DNA from: Actinomycetes bacterium
Lineage (GTDB): Bacteria; Actinomycetota; Actinomycetes; S36-B12
DNA length: 64,000 bases
NCBI GenBank assembly: GCA_024639145.1
Contig: JAHEIZ010000003.1
Span: forward strand, 1-64,000
Direction: 5' to 3'
Below are positions 44,676 to 54,439 of the stretch, piece after piece; within the stretch, counting starts at the first letter, position 1, and every line of letters starts with the position of its first letter. The position numbers and the translations under genes were made by a program. The notes below the pieces were generated by a model that saw only the letters and a list, made by a program, of their open reading frames with translations, did not search any database and was not told the origin of the DNA.

Positions 44676-46351
44676 GCTCAGGCCTTGTGCACCGGCCCCG
44701 CTCATTACGGAGTATTACCCGTACCTTTCCACAGCTCGGCACCTCGTCAGGCGACACCCTAAACCGGAGTTACGCGCCATCCGGGCGCTGGCTGGGGGTC
44801 ACAGTGCTCGACTGGTGGCGCGCGGGCTGCCCTGCGGGGCTGTCCTGGCGTGCCGGTGCACTGGCACTGCCCGCCTGGCTCCTGAGCGCGGCCGCCATCA
44901 CCGGCACCACCACACGCGAATCCTTCGTCGCCTGGCTGCTGCTTTCACTCGCCGGCTCTCTCACTGCTGGAATCCTCCTGCTTCTCCTCGCCCCGATCGC
45001 GAAACGTCTTGTCGGTCTGCCCGGCGCAGCAGCGGTTGTCCTCGTCTGGGCATTGGCAGGAATAGCTGGACTTGTCCTTCAGCTCTGGCTGGCGAGCATC
45101 ACCGAGATCGATCATCCCGAGATGACACCGAGCGTGCTCGTCACTGCAGTCGCGTTCATGTGGGCCTGGCTTCCCATCGGCGGACGAATCTCCTCCGCGA
45201 TCCGACTGGATCGGAGCACCCGCGCCGTACTGCTCCGACAGCTTGCACGCGAGCGCGCACTTGCGCTCGAGTCGGCACGACTCGTCGAGTCGGATCGAAA
45301 CCGAGTCCTCGAGCAGACGGCGCGAGTCGTGTCGGAGCAACTGCTGAAGGCCACCGAGCTCTCGTCGGATCCCGATGCCGCAGCAGCGGCTCTTCAGGAT
45401 GTCGTCGACGAGGTACTGCGCCCGCTGAGTCACGAGCTCGCTCGCGGCGAGGTTCATGAGCAGACCCTTGTCGAGACAGTGCACACCATGGGGGCGGCGA
45501 GCCCTCGCCCCTTGAGTGACTTCCTGCCTGTTCTACGAAATCCGAGTATCGGATTGCTCGGCATCACAATCGTGCGCCCGATCATCGTCCTGGCGATTAT
45601 CGTCAGCGCGACCGGCCAAATGATTCCGCTCGGAAACTCGTGGCTGTGGCTCGCACTTCTCGCGGTGTACTCGTGCGCGATCTCGGCGTCTTACCTACTC
45701 GCCGAGGCCCGTACGACTTCATCCCTCCGTGAGCTCTCGCTCGCTGTCGATGCAGCGGAGTGGGCTGCCGCACGTCTGCGCCAGCTTGCCTGGAGCGAGA
45801 GGGAGCGACTCGGGCAGTCCATTCATGGGGAAGCGCAGGCCCGAATCGTCGCCACGGCACTGTCCATCCAGCTAGGACGTTCCGAGGAGGTGGAGGAGCA
45901 GTTGGCCATGCTCTCCGACGATATTCATGAACTTCTCGTCACGAGTCACTATGAGACGGACTGGCGAGCAGTGTGGTCGCGCATCCTCCAGGTGTGGGAG
46001 TACTCCATCGAGATCCATCAGGACATCGACGAGAGCACTGCGCGTCGCCTGGATGCCGACTCAGTCGCTGCACATGCAGTCGTCTCGGTTCTACGTGAGG
46101 GAGCCACCAACGCAGTGCGACATGGAAAGGCGCGTTGTCTCGACATTCAACTCAGCACGGATGTCCGAGACCGCATCCATCTCGCGATGGTCGACGATGG
46201 CACCCAAGGCGCAAATCCAGGCACGCCAGGCATGGGCTCGCACACGATGGATGCTGTCTGCATGGACTGGATGCTCATCACCACGCCGACCGGGCATCGA
46301 CTCGATGCACGGATCCCGACAATCCAGGAGGGCGATCATGGCCGACGATGA
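44672..46351 (+). CDS. Membrane histidine kinase without sensor domain
   Basis: A 559-residue protein with about four N-terminal helices (residues ~55-175), a charged helical linker (QLARERALALESARLVESDR to VVSEQLLKATEL), two further helices, then a HisKA_3-like segment with the likely phospho-His in SERERLGQSIHGEAQARIV and an HATPase domain (VVSVLREGATNAVRHGKARC, AMVDDGTQGANPGT). The GXGXX region is degenerate (PGMGSHTM), so activity may be weak. GTG 44672 overlaps the sensor gene; a later GTG near 44802 is possible. The next regulator starts inside its 3' end. Confidence 0.78.
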   Translation: MSSGLVHRPRSLRSITRTFPQLGTSSGDTLNRSYAPSGRWLGVTVLDWWRAGCPAGLSWRAGALALPAWLLSAAAITGTTTRESFVAWLLLSLAGSLTAGILLLLLAPIAKRLVGLPGAAAVVLVWALAGIAGLVLQLWLASITEIDHPEMTPSVLVTAVAFMWAWLPIGGRISSAIRLDRSTRAVLLRQLARERALALESARLVESDRNRVLEQTARVVSEQLLKATELSSDPDAAAAALQDVVDEVLRPLSHELARGEVHEQTLVETVHTMGAASPRPLSDFLPVLRNPSIGLLGITIVRPIIVLAIIVSATGQMIPLGNSWLWLALLAVYSCAISASYLLAEARTTSSLRELSLAVDAAEWAAARLRQLAWSERERLGQSIHGEAQARIVATALSIQLGRSEEVEEQLAMLSDDIHELLVTSHYETDWRAVWSRILQVWEYSIEIHQDIDESTARRLDADSVAAHAVVSVLREGATNAVRHGKARCLDIQLSTDVRDRIHLAMVDDGTQGANPGTPGMGSHTMDAVCMDWMLITTPTGHRLDARIPTIQEGDHGRR

Positions 46352-46991
46352 GGTTCCTGCCCGTAGCGTTCTTCTCGTCGAGGATGAGGCGATGTCGCGC
46401 ACTCTCCTCGCCGGCGTGCTCGAGTCCGCTGGGTACGTAGTGACGACCGCCGAGAGCGCTGACGACGCGATCGAGGCATACATCGGTGTGGATCCTGATG
46501 CGATTGTGACCGATATCGATCTGGGCTTCGGCGCCACTGGTCTCGACCTAGTCGTCTCACTTGCCAACCGGAATCCCCACCTGCCCGTCGTCGTGCTTTC
46601 GAACTACGCGATCACCCCCGACTACACACATCCTGTTCTCGCCCGCGCCGCCTACATTCGCAAGAAGGACCTGAACGACACCGGGATCCTGCTCGAAGCC
46701 CTCGACGATGCCCTGCGGCAGGCCGGCTCGACCCACCCGACCAAGAGCGGGATGTCCGGCAGGCTCGCCAACCTCACCACCAGCCAGGTGCACGTGCTCC
46801 GGATGATCGCCGAGGGCTTGTCGAACCAGGAGATCGCCGACCGGCGGCGCTGCTCGCTTCGGGCCGCAGAGCACATGGTGCAGCGCACGTTCACCGCACT
46901 CGGGCTCGGCGCAGACTCGCGGGTCAACACGCGCGTGGCCGCGGCTCGCGTCTACATCGAGGAGGCCGGCCTGCCCGGGCCGGCGAACTGA
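46338..46991 (+). CDS. LuxR-family response regulator
   Basis: A 217-residue regulator. Receiver motifs: VLLVEDEAMSRTLL, Asp in AIVTDIDLGFGATGLDLV, VVLSNYAI and IRKKDL (Lys). HTH: LTTSQVHVLRMIAEGLSNQE then IADRRRCSLRAAEHMVQRTF. ATG 46338 has GGAGGG upstream and overlaps the kinase gene by 14 bp. It closes the 7TM-PAS / kinase / regulator operon; the large secreted-protein pair that follows after 119 bp may be its target. Confidence 0.87.
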   Translation: MADDEVPARSVLLVEDEAMSRTLLAGVLESAGYVVTTAESADDAIEAYIGVDPDAIVTDIDLGFGATGLDLVVSLANRNPHLPVVVLSNYAITPDYTHPVLARAAYIRKKDLNDTGILLEALDDALRQAGSTHPTKSGMSGRLANLTTSQVHVLRMIAEGLSNQEIADRRRCSLRAAEHMVQRTFTALGLGADSRVNTRVAAARVYIEEAGLPGPAN

Positions 46992-47110
46992 CCTCACCTC
47001 AGAAGAAAAGTGCTTGTGGAGACGTTCGGGTAGCGCATACGAGGGAATCATCCCGCCTTGTACCGAACCTAGCCTCAAGGGAAAGCGAGTTCCGATTCTG
47101 AGGTGAAGAG

Positions 47111-49543
47111 ATGAAGCTACGACGCACTGTCACGTCGAGTGTGGCCGCGATTGCGGTCTTGGCCGCGACCCTCCTCAGCGTCGGACTCGCCGCTCCCGCC
47201 TCTGCCGCGGGCACGTGGTCTCAATGGTCGGCGACTCGGCTCGCGGGCTCAGGCCTAGTGGCCGTGCGTACCAAGGCGGTCTATGTCGACGCATCCGACA
47301 ACCTGTACGTCGGCGGCGAGCAGCTTCGAGCGAGCAACCAGCCCGATGGAACGTCCCAAATCACCGGACGGAACATCGTCAAGTGGAATGCCGCGAGTGG
47401 GGCGTGGGAGTCACTTGGTGCGGGTACGGCGAGTGCAACCGACTTCGTCAATGCGATGGCTTGGTTTGGCGGAAAGCTCTACGTGGCCGGTGCATTCTCC
47501 TCCATGCAGAACGTCGACGGATCCAACGTGACGAACACGAGCAACCTCGCCCGCTGGGATCCCACCTCAGGCTTGTGGGAAGCCGTAGCCACGAACACCA
47601 TTGCCACTGAGGTCCGATCCCTCGCCTTCGATGCGAACGGTGCACTCTACGCAGGCCTCGCGGGAACCTCCCCGCTCAAGAAGCTTGCAGTGCTGGATGG
47701 CACAGGATCCTGGGGGAGTGTGAGCCCCCCGATCAATGGCTCTGTCAATGCGATCCTGGTTCAAGGAACCAACCTCTACCTCGGCGGCTCATTTCGGGAC
47801 ATTTTCCTCACCCCCACCCAGTACCGAGGTATTGACGGCGTTCCGGACAGCAACTTCGTTGCGACCTGTGCCGTAAGCACATGCAGCACATCTGCTGCAT
47901 CGTGGACGGGAGTGCCGCTCTCCTTCGGACTCGGCGACACCGTGAATGCGCTCGCCTACTTCGGCGGCAAGGTTCTTGCGGGCGGGGCAAAGTCGGGGGG
48001 ACTTTCCTCATGGGATGGCACCGCATGGACCGATGTCACTGGCGCACCGGGCGCCCAGATCCGCACCCTGCTGCCCTCCGGAGGAAAGCTGTACGTCGGT
48101 GGCACTTTCTCCTCGGGCGACCAGCGTCGAATCGCAGTCTGGGATGGAACGACTTGGGATGCCATGGGATACGGGCTCACCAGCGTCACGTACGGAATCG
48201 CCGCCACTTCGAGTTCTGTCATCGCCGTCGGTGAAGTGCTCGGTTATTACTCGGCTGCGAGCCCCTCCTCGACATCAACTGACTCCAAGTACATTTCGCG
48301 ATGGTCGCCTCCGGTGACGGTACCTGGCGCGCCGACCGGCGTGAGCGCAACCGCGGGTGACAGCCAGGCAGTTGTCTCGTGGACGGCTCCCGCGACCAAT
48401 GGCGGAGCCTCCATCACGACCTACACCGTCACCGCATCGACAGGCCAGACGTGCACTGCGAATGGTTCGCCCGCTCCGACGACCTGCACGGTTACCGGTC
48501 TCGCGAACGGAACGCCCGTCACCATCACCGTGACTGCCACGAATAGCGCCGGCACCGGTGCTGCCAGCAGCACGTCCGCGGCCGTCACGCCGGCCTCATC
48601 GGGGGGCGGCGGATCAGGTGGTGGCTCCACCCCTGCGACACCGACTGCAACGCCCGGTGCTTCCGCCTCTGCCACGAGCTCGACTGGTACGTCTTCCGCT
48701 CCTCTCGGCCCAGTGGCGATCCCCGATGACCCCGCATTCGGTGCACGTGACGGTTCCCTCGCCGAGGGCGGCTCAATGCTCCTGGTCGGCGGACAGCAGG
48801 CACCGATGCTCGTCGCGCCCGACCGCGAGGTGAATGCGCAGGGCCTTGATCTCACCTCTGCCGGTTTCACGATGTGGATCGCCGGTCGCGGCGACATCAA
48901 TGATCCGCTGGGCCTGACGCCCAGGAGCGCGCTGATCCTGCAGTCCGAGCAAGGTGCACAAGCGCGTCTGAAGAAGTTCACTCCGTATGCCGAGCTCCGT
49001 GGCACTGGCTTTCAGCCGAACACCGAAATCAAGGTTTGGCTGCTTCCGGGAACGTACGTCGGCGCCATCAGTGTCGAGAGTAACGGTAGCTTCTCGGGCA
49101 ATATCGACATCCCGAAGCTGCTCTCCATCGGCGGCAACACTCTCCAGGCCAATGGGTACACCCCGGATCAGAAGGTTCGCTCCGTCTCGCTCGGCATTGA
49201 CGTCATCGCACGGCAGCTGGGGGCCAAGCGGTCAACGGCGGTGACCTACTTCAAGGCGGGATCCGCATGGCTCTCTGCACCCACGCGGAGGTCGCTCGAC
49301 CAGCTCGTGCGCGGGATCCCGAAGTCGGCCAAGGGCGTGCGCGTCAACGTCACCGGCTTCGTGCAACCAACCAGCTTCTCGGGCAATGACCGCGCGCTCT
49401 CAGCCGCTCGCGCGAAGGCCGTGAGCTCATACCTGCACTCGAAGGGCCTCAAGGGTGCCTACGTGGTGAGCGGCAAGGGCAAGGCTCTGCAGCGCGGACC
49501 GGTAGCCCGACGTGTAGTCAGCGTCGTGGCGTACTGGAAGTGA
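47111..49543 (+). CDS. Large secreted protein: beta-propeller, Fn3 and OmpA-like domains
   Basis: An 810-residue protein with a signal peptide ending APASAAG near residue 35. Residues ~40-400 repeat a propeller unit of the form [14 protein letters not shown]...V..WD (for example [59 protein letters not shown]). A fibronectin III domain ([20 protein letters not shown]) follows, then a Thr/Ser/Ala-rich linker and, at the C-terminus, an OmpA-like module ([40 protein letters not shown]). GAGGTGAAGAG precedes the ATG. It overlaps the next gene by 4 bp. Likely a wall-bound surface protein. Confidence 0.85.
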   Translation: MKLRRTVTSSVAAIAVLAATLLSVGLAAPASAAGTWSQWSATRLAGSGLVAVRTKAVYVDASDNLYVGGEQLRASNQPDGTSQITGRNIVKWNAASGAWESLGAGTASATDFVNAMAWFGGKLYVAGAFSSMQNVDGSNVTNTSNLARWDPTSGLWEAVATNTIATEVRSLAFDANGALYAGLAGTSPLKKLAVLDGTGSWGSVSPPINGSVNAILVQGTNLYLGGSFRDIFLTPTQYRGIDGVPDSNFVATCAVSTCSTSAASWTGVPLSFGLGDTVNALAYFGGKVLAGGAKSGGLSSWDGTAWTDVTGAPGAQIRTLLPSGGKLYVGGTFSSGDQRRIAVWDGTTWDAMGYGLTSVTYGIAATSSSVIAVGEVLGYYSAASPSSTSTDSKYISRWSPPVTVPGAPTGVSATAGDSQAVVSWTAPATNGGASITTYTVTASTGQTCTANGSPAPTTCTVTGLANGTPVTITVTATNSAGTGAASSTSAAVTPASSGGGGSGGGSTPATPTATPGASASATSSTGTSSAPLGPVAIPDDPAFGARDGSLAEGGSMLLVGGQQAPMLVAPDREVNAQGLDLTSAGFTMWIAGRGDINDPLGLTPRSALILQSEQGAQARLKKFTPYAELRGTGFQPNTEIKVWLLPGTYVGAISVESNGSFSGNIDIPKLLSIGGNTLQANGYTPDQKVRSVSLGIDVIARQLGAKRSTAVTYFKAGSAWLSAPTRRSLDQLVRGIPKSAKGVRVNVTGFVQPTSFSGNDRALSAARAKAVSSYLHSKGLKGAYVVSGKGKALQRGPVARRVVSVVAYWK

Positions 49544-51993
49544 TCAGCGTGAACACTTCTCGGCGTATGCATCGGCACGGCGGCCGAATGGTCGCCGCAA
49601 TTCTGGGTGCCTTGTTGGTCGCAACTGGCCTCGGGATCCCGGCTCGGGCAGCAGTTACGTGCACCGTGACCCAGGGGACTCACTTCTCAACGGTTGCAGG
49701 ACTCGGGACGCTCCTGAGTAACGGAGGCACGGGCGGTGTCGGGACATGTCCCGCGACCGCTGCGGGTGACACTTTCATTGTGGTCTTCACCACCGGACTC
49801 ACGATGACGAGTGTGACTTCCGGCCTGTCTTACTACGGAGCCGCAAATATTGAGTTCCGCAGCCTTGATCCGGCAAATCCGGCCGTTCTGGATGGCTCTG
49901 ACCAAGTACTACCGGTTCTACTTCAGGACAAGTTCTGGATTCCCGCGGATGTCGGCGACGGCACCTTCGCCGACATCATCGTGACTAATGGCAATAACTC
50001 GGCGATCAGCGCGCCCAACAATGCCTCTCGCGACACCAACGTCACCGTCACGAACTCCACGATCTCTTCGAGCACGGGCAGCAATGGCGCAGGCTTGTAC
50101 GTGTCCGGCGCCTTGACGATGACGGGCAGCCAGGTCACCTCGAATGTCGCGACGTCATCGGGCGGCGGAATCTATGTGGGAAGCGGCGCGCTCACCCTCA
50201 CCAACAGTCGAGTCTTCGGTAACACCGCAAGCGCAGGCACCGGTGGCGGTATTAGGGCGGCTACGACAGCGACGATCACCGGGTCCTCGATCGTCGGAAA
50301 CTCAGCCTCCAGTAGCGGTGCAGGTCTGTATTCCGGTGGCGCCATTACGATGACGAACAGCACCGTGTCGGGAAACACCTCATCCGGCGGTAGCGGTGCC
50401 ATGGATGCACCGACGGGCACCGTGATCACCAACTCGACCATCACCGGGAATTCGGGCACGAATGCCGCGGGCGGAATCCGCGCCTACGGAACCTTGCAGT
50501 TGAACTTCGCGACCATCTCGGGCAATACGGGCACGGCAAGCAAGGGAAATCTCGACGTCACGGGAGATTTGAGCGGAATTGGCAGCGTGATCGTCGGCAC
50601 AGCGGACGGCACTCGCAGCTGTGCCGTGGGCACTCGGTCATTGCAGTACTCCGTGTCGAACGATGCGAACTGCGTCGATCCTGCTGGCACGGGCAACTAC
50701 GCCACGTCCACGTTAGCCGCGATCGCGCTCGGCACGCTTTCTGACAATTCCAGCGTTCGCACTCCGGTGACCCAGACGATGCTTCCGGGATCCGGTACGT
50801 CCAGCACGTCAGGCAGCGTGGCCATCAACTGGGTTCCTGCCGGCCCTAGCGCCAAGACTGCCCTGGGCTGCGCTTCGTCCACCTGCTACGACCAACGTGG
50901 CGTGGCTCGGATGGGAACGTTCTTCTGGGCAGGTGCCGCACAGACAGCCGCACCCACTCCGGTCATCACTACCTACTCCCCCACGAGCTTCGCTCCTAAC
51001 GCCTCAGGCACCGTAACCATCAACGGCCGCAATCTCAACGGCGTCACCACTCTTTCGCTTGACGGCGGAACTTCACTCACTGTCACTCAGACAAGCGTGA
51101 ACCAGATCAGCGCGGCCTTTGGCCCGAAGGCAGCAGGCGCTTACGCGGTGTCTTTGACCACGTCGGGCGGCACGGCTGACGGTGGATATTTCCCCTTCAC
51201 GTCTTCGCCCACCGCTCCGAGCTTCACAGCATCGACGCCGGCGAGCTCATCGTTCGCCGGACAGGCCTTTCCCATCTACACCTTCACGGCAACGGGCAAT
51301 CCGAGTCCGGTCTTCAGCGTCGCATCAGGTGTGCTGCCGACCGGCCTGACACTATCGACAGGAGGCGTGCTGAGCGGGACTCCCACGGTCGCCGCGGTCT
51401 ATACCTTCACTGTGATCGCTCAGAATGGCGTGCTTCCCAATGCCACGACCTCGACGTTGACGATCACGATCAATGCGCCTTCGACCACCAGCTCACTTGC
51501 GTCACTCACCGCCAATTCGGGCGCGCTCGACCCTGTCTTCTCTGCGTCAACGACGGCCTACACATCCACGATGATCAATTCTGGATCGCCTGTGACAGTG
51601 ACGCCGACCGTGAGCGACTCACATGCGACCGTCACCGTCAATGGAGCACTCGCGACATCGGGAAGCGCGTACGGACCCATCTCGGTCACGACAGGCTCGA
51701 ACCTGATCACGATCGTCGTGACCGCTCAGGACGGCATCACTCAGACCACTTACACGCTCACTGTTGTCGTGAATGATCCCGCTTCAGCCCCGCCCGCCTG
51801 GTATCAGTCATACGCATTGCTCGCAGGCCAGACTTGCACCCCCGACTGGAGTGCCTCGTGGGCAGAGTGGGCGGTTCCGTTCTCAGGCGGGCCGGTCTGT
51901 AACCGCATCGTCTTCTTCTCGAACGGCGATTGGTGGGTGCGCCCCGGATTCGCCTTCACGAGCAGTACCGATGGTGCCAGGCTCTGGCGCTGA
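49540..51993 (+). CDS. Large secreted beta-helix / Ig-like protein with C-terminal SWAxW domain
   Basis: An 817-residue protein with a signal peptide ending GIPARAAVT. Residues ~120-330 form a right-handed parallel beta-helix of repeats such as [20 protein letters not shown] and [20 protein letters not shown]. Then come an IPT/TIG domain ([20 protein letters not shown]), a putative-Ig domain ([20 protein letters not shown]), a cadherin-like sandwich ([20 protein letters not shown]) and the C-terminal module [12 protein letters not shown] ... [12 protein letters not shown], shared with the protein at 31004. GTG 49540 overlaps the stop of the preceding gene, so the two surface proteins are made together. 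Confidence 0.85.
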   Translation: MISVNTSRRMHRHGGRMVAAILGALLVATGLGIPARAAVTCTVTQGTHFSTVAGLGTLLSNGGTGGVGTCPATAAGDTFIVVFTTGLTMTSVTSGLSYYGAANIEFRSLDPANPAVLDGSDQVLPVLLQDKFWIPADVGDGTFADIIVTNGNNSAISAPNNASRDTNVTVTNSTISSSTGSNGAGLYVSGALTMTGSQVTSNVATSSGGGIYVGSGALTLTNSRVFGNTASAGTGGGIRAATTATITGSSIVGNSASSSGAGLYSGGAITMTNSTVSGNTSSGGSGAMDAPTGTVITNSTITGNSGTNAAGGIRAYGTLQLNFATISGNTGTASKGNLDVTGDLSGIGSVIVGTADGTRSCAVGTRSLQYSVSNDANCVDPAGTGNYATSTLAAIALGTLSDNSSVRTPVTQTMLPGSGTSSTSGSVAINWVPAGPSAKTALGCASSTCYDQRGVARMGTFFWAGAAQTAAPTPVITTYSPTSFAPNASGTVTINGRNLNGVTTLSLDGGTSLTVTQTSVNQISAAFGPKAAGAYAVSLTTSGGTADGGYFPFTSSPTAPSFTASTPASSSFAGQAFPIYTFTATGNPSPVFSVASGVLPTGLTLSTGGVLSGTPTVAAVYTFTVIAQNGVLPNATTSTLTITINAPSTTSSLASLTANSGALDPVFSASTTAYTSTMINSGSPVTVTPTVSDSHATVTVNGALATSGSAYGPISVTTGSNLITIVVTAQDGITQTTYTLTVVVNDPASAPPAWYQSYALLAGQTCTPDWSASWAEWAVPFSGGPVCNRIVFFSNGDWWVRPGFAFTSSTDGARLWR

Positions 51994-52076
51994 CGCCTCC
52001 CCAGGGACCTCCAGCCTCAGCCGGGATGTCGACTCCCGGGCCTCGGTAAGGTAGGCGCGCCCGTGAGGGCGCATTC

Positions 52077-52151
52077 GCCCCTGTAGCTCAGTGGTAGAGC
52101 AACCGCCTTGTAAGCGGTAGGTCGTCAGTTCAATCCTGACCGGGGGCTCCA
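52077..52151 (+). tRNA. tRNA-Thr (anticodon TGT), CCA encoded
   Basis: Acceptor arms GCCCCTG (52077-52083) and CGGGGGC (52141-52147) pair, D arm has GCTCAGTGGTAGAGC, anticodon stem ACCGC/GCGGT encloses CTTGTAA with TGT, and the T loop is GTTCAATCC. CCA at 52149-52151. A weak -10 TAAGGT lies at 52047. Confidence 0.95.
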
Positions 52152-52252
52152 CTCATCCACAGCCGCAATGCGTCCTCAGCGCGGCCTGACTCGCCTCATT
52201 TCGGATTCGGGACCTTGTGCCCTCACCTCCCGGTCGGGACCTTGGTATGTTT

Positions 52253-52274
52253 ATACCCATACCCGTAGGGGTAT
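52253..52274. promoter_or_regulatory. CsoR/CstR-like operator upstream of rhodanese operon
   Basis: ATACCCGTAGGGGTAT (52259-52274) has the same ATACCC-N4-GGGTAT core as the operator at 7332, preceded by an extra direct half-site ATACCC at 52253. It overlaps a likely -10 (TATACG, 52272-52277). GGGGAG (52296-52301) is the ribosome site of the rhodanese gene. Confidence 0.72.
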
Positions 52275-52307
52275 ACGTATCCACCGAATTCACCTGGGGA
52301 GCACGAC

Positions 52308-52727
52308 ATGACAGTCACCACCGACACCCGACTGCTCAAGCGCACGATGGCGGTTCTTGCCGTCGTCGGAGTGCTCCTGCTCTCCGCCTGCAGTTCAGGC
52401 TCCGGCGCAATCTCCACTGTTGAGCCACAGGCCTTCTTGACGAGCATCTCTCAGCCAGGGGTGACCGTTCTCGACGTTCGCACTCCCGACGAGTACGCAG
52501 CGGGTCACCTGGAAACCGCCGTGAACATGAATGTCGAGGGCCCGGACTTCAGTACCCAGATCGCCACGCTCTCGAAGTCCGGCACCGTCGCGGTGTATTG
52601 CCACAGCGGTCGCCGCTCAGCGATGGCCGCAGACGAACTCGCAGCCGCGGGCTTCACGAGCATCATCAACCTCAAGGGCGGCATCGCAGACCTGCAGGCA
52701 GCGGGCGCGCCCATCGTCGCCTCGTAG
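52308..52727 (+). CDS. Rhodanese-domain lipoprotein
   Basis: A 139-residue single rhodanese domain exported as a lipoprotein: lipobox LLSAC with C28 after a hydrophobic helix. The active site is YCHSGRRS with catalytic C98; VLDVRTPDEYAAGHL is the CH2-like motif. Surface rhodaneses move sulfane sulfur between donors such as glutathione persulfide, polysulfide and cyanide or sulfite. It starts the operon with the SQR-like flavoprotein (39 bp downstream) under the CsoR/CstR-like palindrome. Confidence 0.93.
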   Translation: MTVTTDTRLLKRTMAVLAVVGVLLLSACSSGSGAISTVEPQAFLTSISQPGVTVLDVRTPDEYAAGHLETAVNMNVEGPDFSTQIATLSKSGTVAVYCHSGRRSAMAADELAAAGFTSIINLKGGIADLQAAGAPIVAS

Positions 52728-52766
52728 TCCCGCCGAACTATCTCCGCCGAAGAAAGCAGGGACGTC

Positions 52767-54224
52767 ATGACTCGCACCGTCATCCTGGGTGCCGGCATTG
52801 CCGGCCACACCGCAGCACTCCACCTTCGGCGCATGGTCGGCAAGGAGCACGAGATCGTCGTGGTCTCGCCGAATTCGAAGTGGAACTGGATCCCGTCGAA
52901 TATCTGGGTCGGCGTCGGCCAGATGACCGTCAAGCAGGTCACCTTTCCCCTCGCTCCGATCTACAAGCGCAAGCACATCGACTTCCGTCAGGCACTTGCC
53001 TTCGAACTGCATCCTGAGGGAACGATCGAGAATGACAAGCCGTACGTGCGTATTCGCTACACAGACGAGGCGCGAAGCGGACAGGAATCCGATCTGCGCT
53101 ACGACTACCTCATCACTGCCACAGGCCCGAAGCTGAATTTCGGGGCCACTCCCGGCCTTGGTCCGGAGGGCAACACCTGGTCGGTATGCACGGCCGGTCA
53201 TGCGACTGAGACTGCGAAGGCCTTCGAGGGAGTGATCGCCAAGCTCAAGGGTGGCGAGCGCCAGACCCTGCTCATCGGCATGGGCCACGGAACATGCACC
53301 TGCCAGGGCGCGGCATTCGAGTACACCTTCAATGTCGAGCATGAACTCGTCAAGGAAGGCGTGCGCGACAAGGCCGAGGTCATCTACATCACGAATGAGG
53401 AGCGCCTCGGTGACTTCGGTATGGACGGAATGAACTTCGGCCACAAGGGCGACGTGATCCCGAGCCAGACCTTTACTGAATCACTGTTCCAGGAACGCGG
53501 AGTCAAGGCGATCCTGTCTGCAGCAGTGGAAAAGGTTGAGCCTGGCGTCGCGCATTACGAGCTCGTTGACGGCACGAAGGGCGTGCAGCCCTTCGACTTC
53601 GCGATGCTTCTGCCGCCTTTCCGCGGTGTCGACATGCAGGCCTTCGATCGCGATGGCAACGACATCACCGGTGAGGTCTACGCGCCTAGCGGCTTCATGA
53701 AGGTGGATGCTGATTACACGGCCAAGCCCTATGAGGAGTGGAAGGCCAGCGACTGGCCAAAGACCTACCAGTCCGTGCGCTACGACAATGTGTGGGCCGC
53801 AGGCATCGCGTTCGCTCCCCCACATCAGATGTCGAAGCCGCGCACGAGCCCGAACGGCACCGTCATCGCGCCGGCGCCGCCGCGCACCGGAATGCCATCG
53901 GGAGTTATCGGCCGAGCAGTGGCAGAGACAATCGCCGGACGCATCAAGCACGGGGCGAATGCGAAGGTCCACACGGCGTCGATGGCCGACATGGGCGCAG
54001 CATGCATCGCCTCAGCGGGCAAGGGCTGGCGTACCGGAACCGCAGCGGCGATGACCGTCTTCCCGATCATCCCTGACAAGGAGAAGTACGGGGAGATGGG
54101 CCGCGATACGAAGGCCACCTACGGCGAGATTGGCCTGAGTGCGCATTGGATGAAGGTGATGCTGCATTACCTGTTCATCTACAAGGCCAAGGCACGCCCC
54201 TTCTGGTACCTGATTCCCGAATAG
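52767..54224 (+). CDS. Sulfide:quinone oxidoreductase-like flavoprotein
   Basis: A 485-residue two-dinucleotide-binding-domain flavoprotein. It opens VILGAGIAGHTAALHLRR (FAD), has YDYLITATGPKLNF, and carries Cys at 141, 177/179 (GHGTCTCQGAAFEYTF) and 413 (DMGAACIAS), positions like the three redox Cys of SQRs. The C-terminus HYLFIYKAKARPFWYLIPE is amphipathic and probably membrane-touching. It would oxidise H2S to polysulfide at the quinone pool, and the rhodanese next door would handle the product. The subtype is not resolved; a flavocytochrome-c-like role is less likely. Confidence 0.85.
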   Translation: MTRTVILGAGIAGHTAALHLRRMVGKEHEIVVVSPNSKWNWIPSNIWVGVGQMTVKQVTFPLAPIYKRKHIDFRQALAFELHPEGTIENDKPYVRIRYTDEARSGQESDLRYDYLITATGPKLNFGATPGLGPEGNTWSVCTAGHATETAKAFEGVIAKLKGGERQTLLIGMGHGTCTCQGAAFEYTFNVEHELVKEGVRDKAEVIYITNEERLGDFGMDGMNFGHKGDVIPSQTFTESLFQERGVKAILSAAVEKVEPGVAHYELVDGTKGVQPFDFAMLLPPFRGVDMQAFDRDGNDITGEVYAPSGFMKVDADYTAKPYEEWKASDWPKTYQSVRYDNVWAAGIAFAPPHQMSKPRTSPNGTVIAPAPPRTGMPSGVIGRAVAETIAGRIKHGANAKVHTASMADMGAACIASAGKGWRTGTAAAMTVFPIIPDKEKYGEMGRDTKATYGEIGLSAHWMKVMLHYLFIYKAKARPFWYLIPE

Positions 54225-54234
54225 GAGATCGACC

Positions 54235-54378
54235 ATGAGCAACCTGACGACCTTCCCGAATGCGCCACAGCCCACCGCCGCGGAGATTCGAGCACGCAAG
54301 AACGTACTCATTCAGTTCGCGCGCTTCACTGTGCTGAACCTGAAGATGATCGTGATGGTCACGAAGGGCCATCACTAA
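54235..54378 (+). CDS. 47-aa microprotein of the SQR operon
   Basis: A 47-residue protein beginning MSNLTTFPNAPQPTAAEI and ending FTVLNLKMIVMVTKGHH. AGGAG lies 8 nt before the ATG and the gene starts 10 bp after the SQR stop, so it is translated from the same mRNA. It has one amphipathic-to-hydrophobic helix and a strongly conserved-looking LNLKM...KGHH end with two His. I do not recognise a named family. It could anchor SQR to the membrane or bind haem or metal; this is a guess from context. Confidence 0.7.
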   Translation: MSNLTTFPNAPQPTAAEIRARKNVLIQFARFTVLNLKMIVMVTKGHH

Positions 54379-54427
54379 TATTCGGCGTCACCGTGACGCG
54401 CTCAGCCTGACGACAGTATTGCTTGCC

Positions 54428-54433
54428 TAGCCT
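54428..54433 (+). promoter_or_regulatory. Leaderless -10 hexamer of COG4705 gene
   Basis: TAGCCT lies 6 nt before the ATG at 54440. A small hairpin GCGTCA-CCG-TGACGC (54385-54399) between it and the SQR operon may be a weak terminator. Confidence 0.5.
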
Positions 54434-54439
54434 CACTGC

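Noticed and set aside
49900..50560. Repeat-rich DNA within the 817-aa protein gene, considered as a CRISPR or satellite array
   Set aside because: The periodicity follows codons of a beta-helix protein with variable bases; no exact repeats with spacers.
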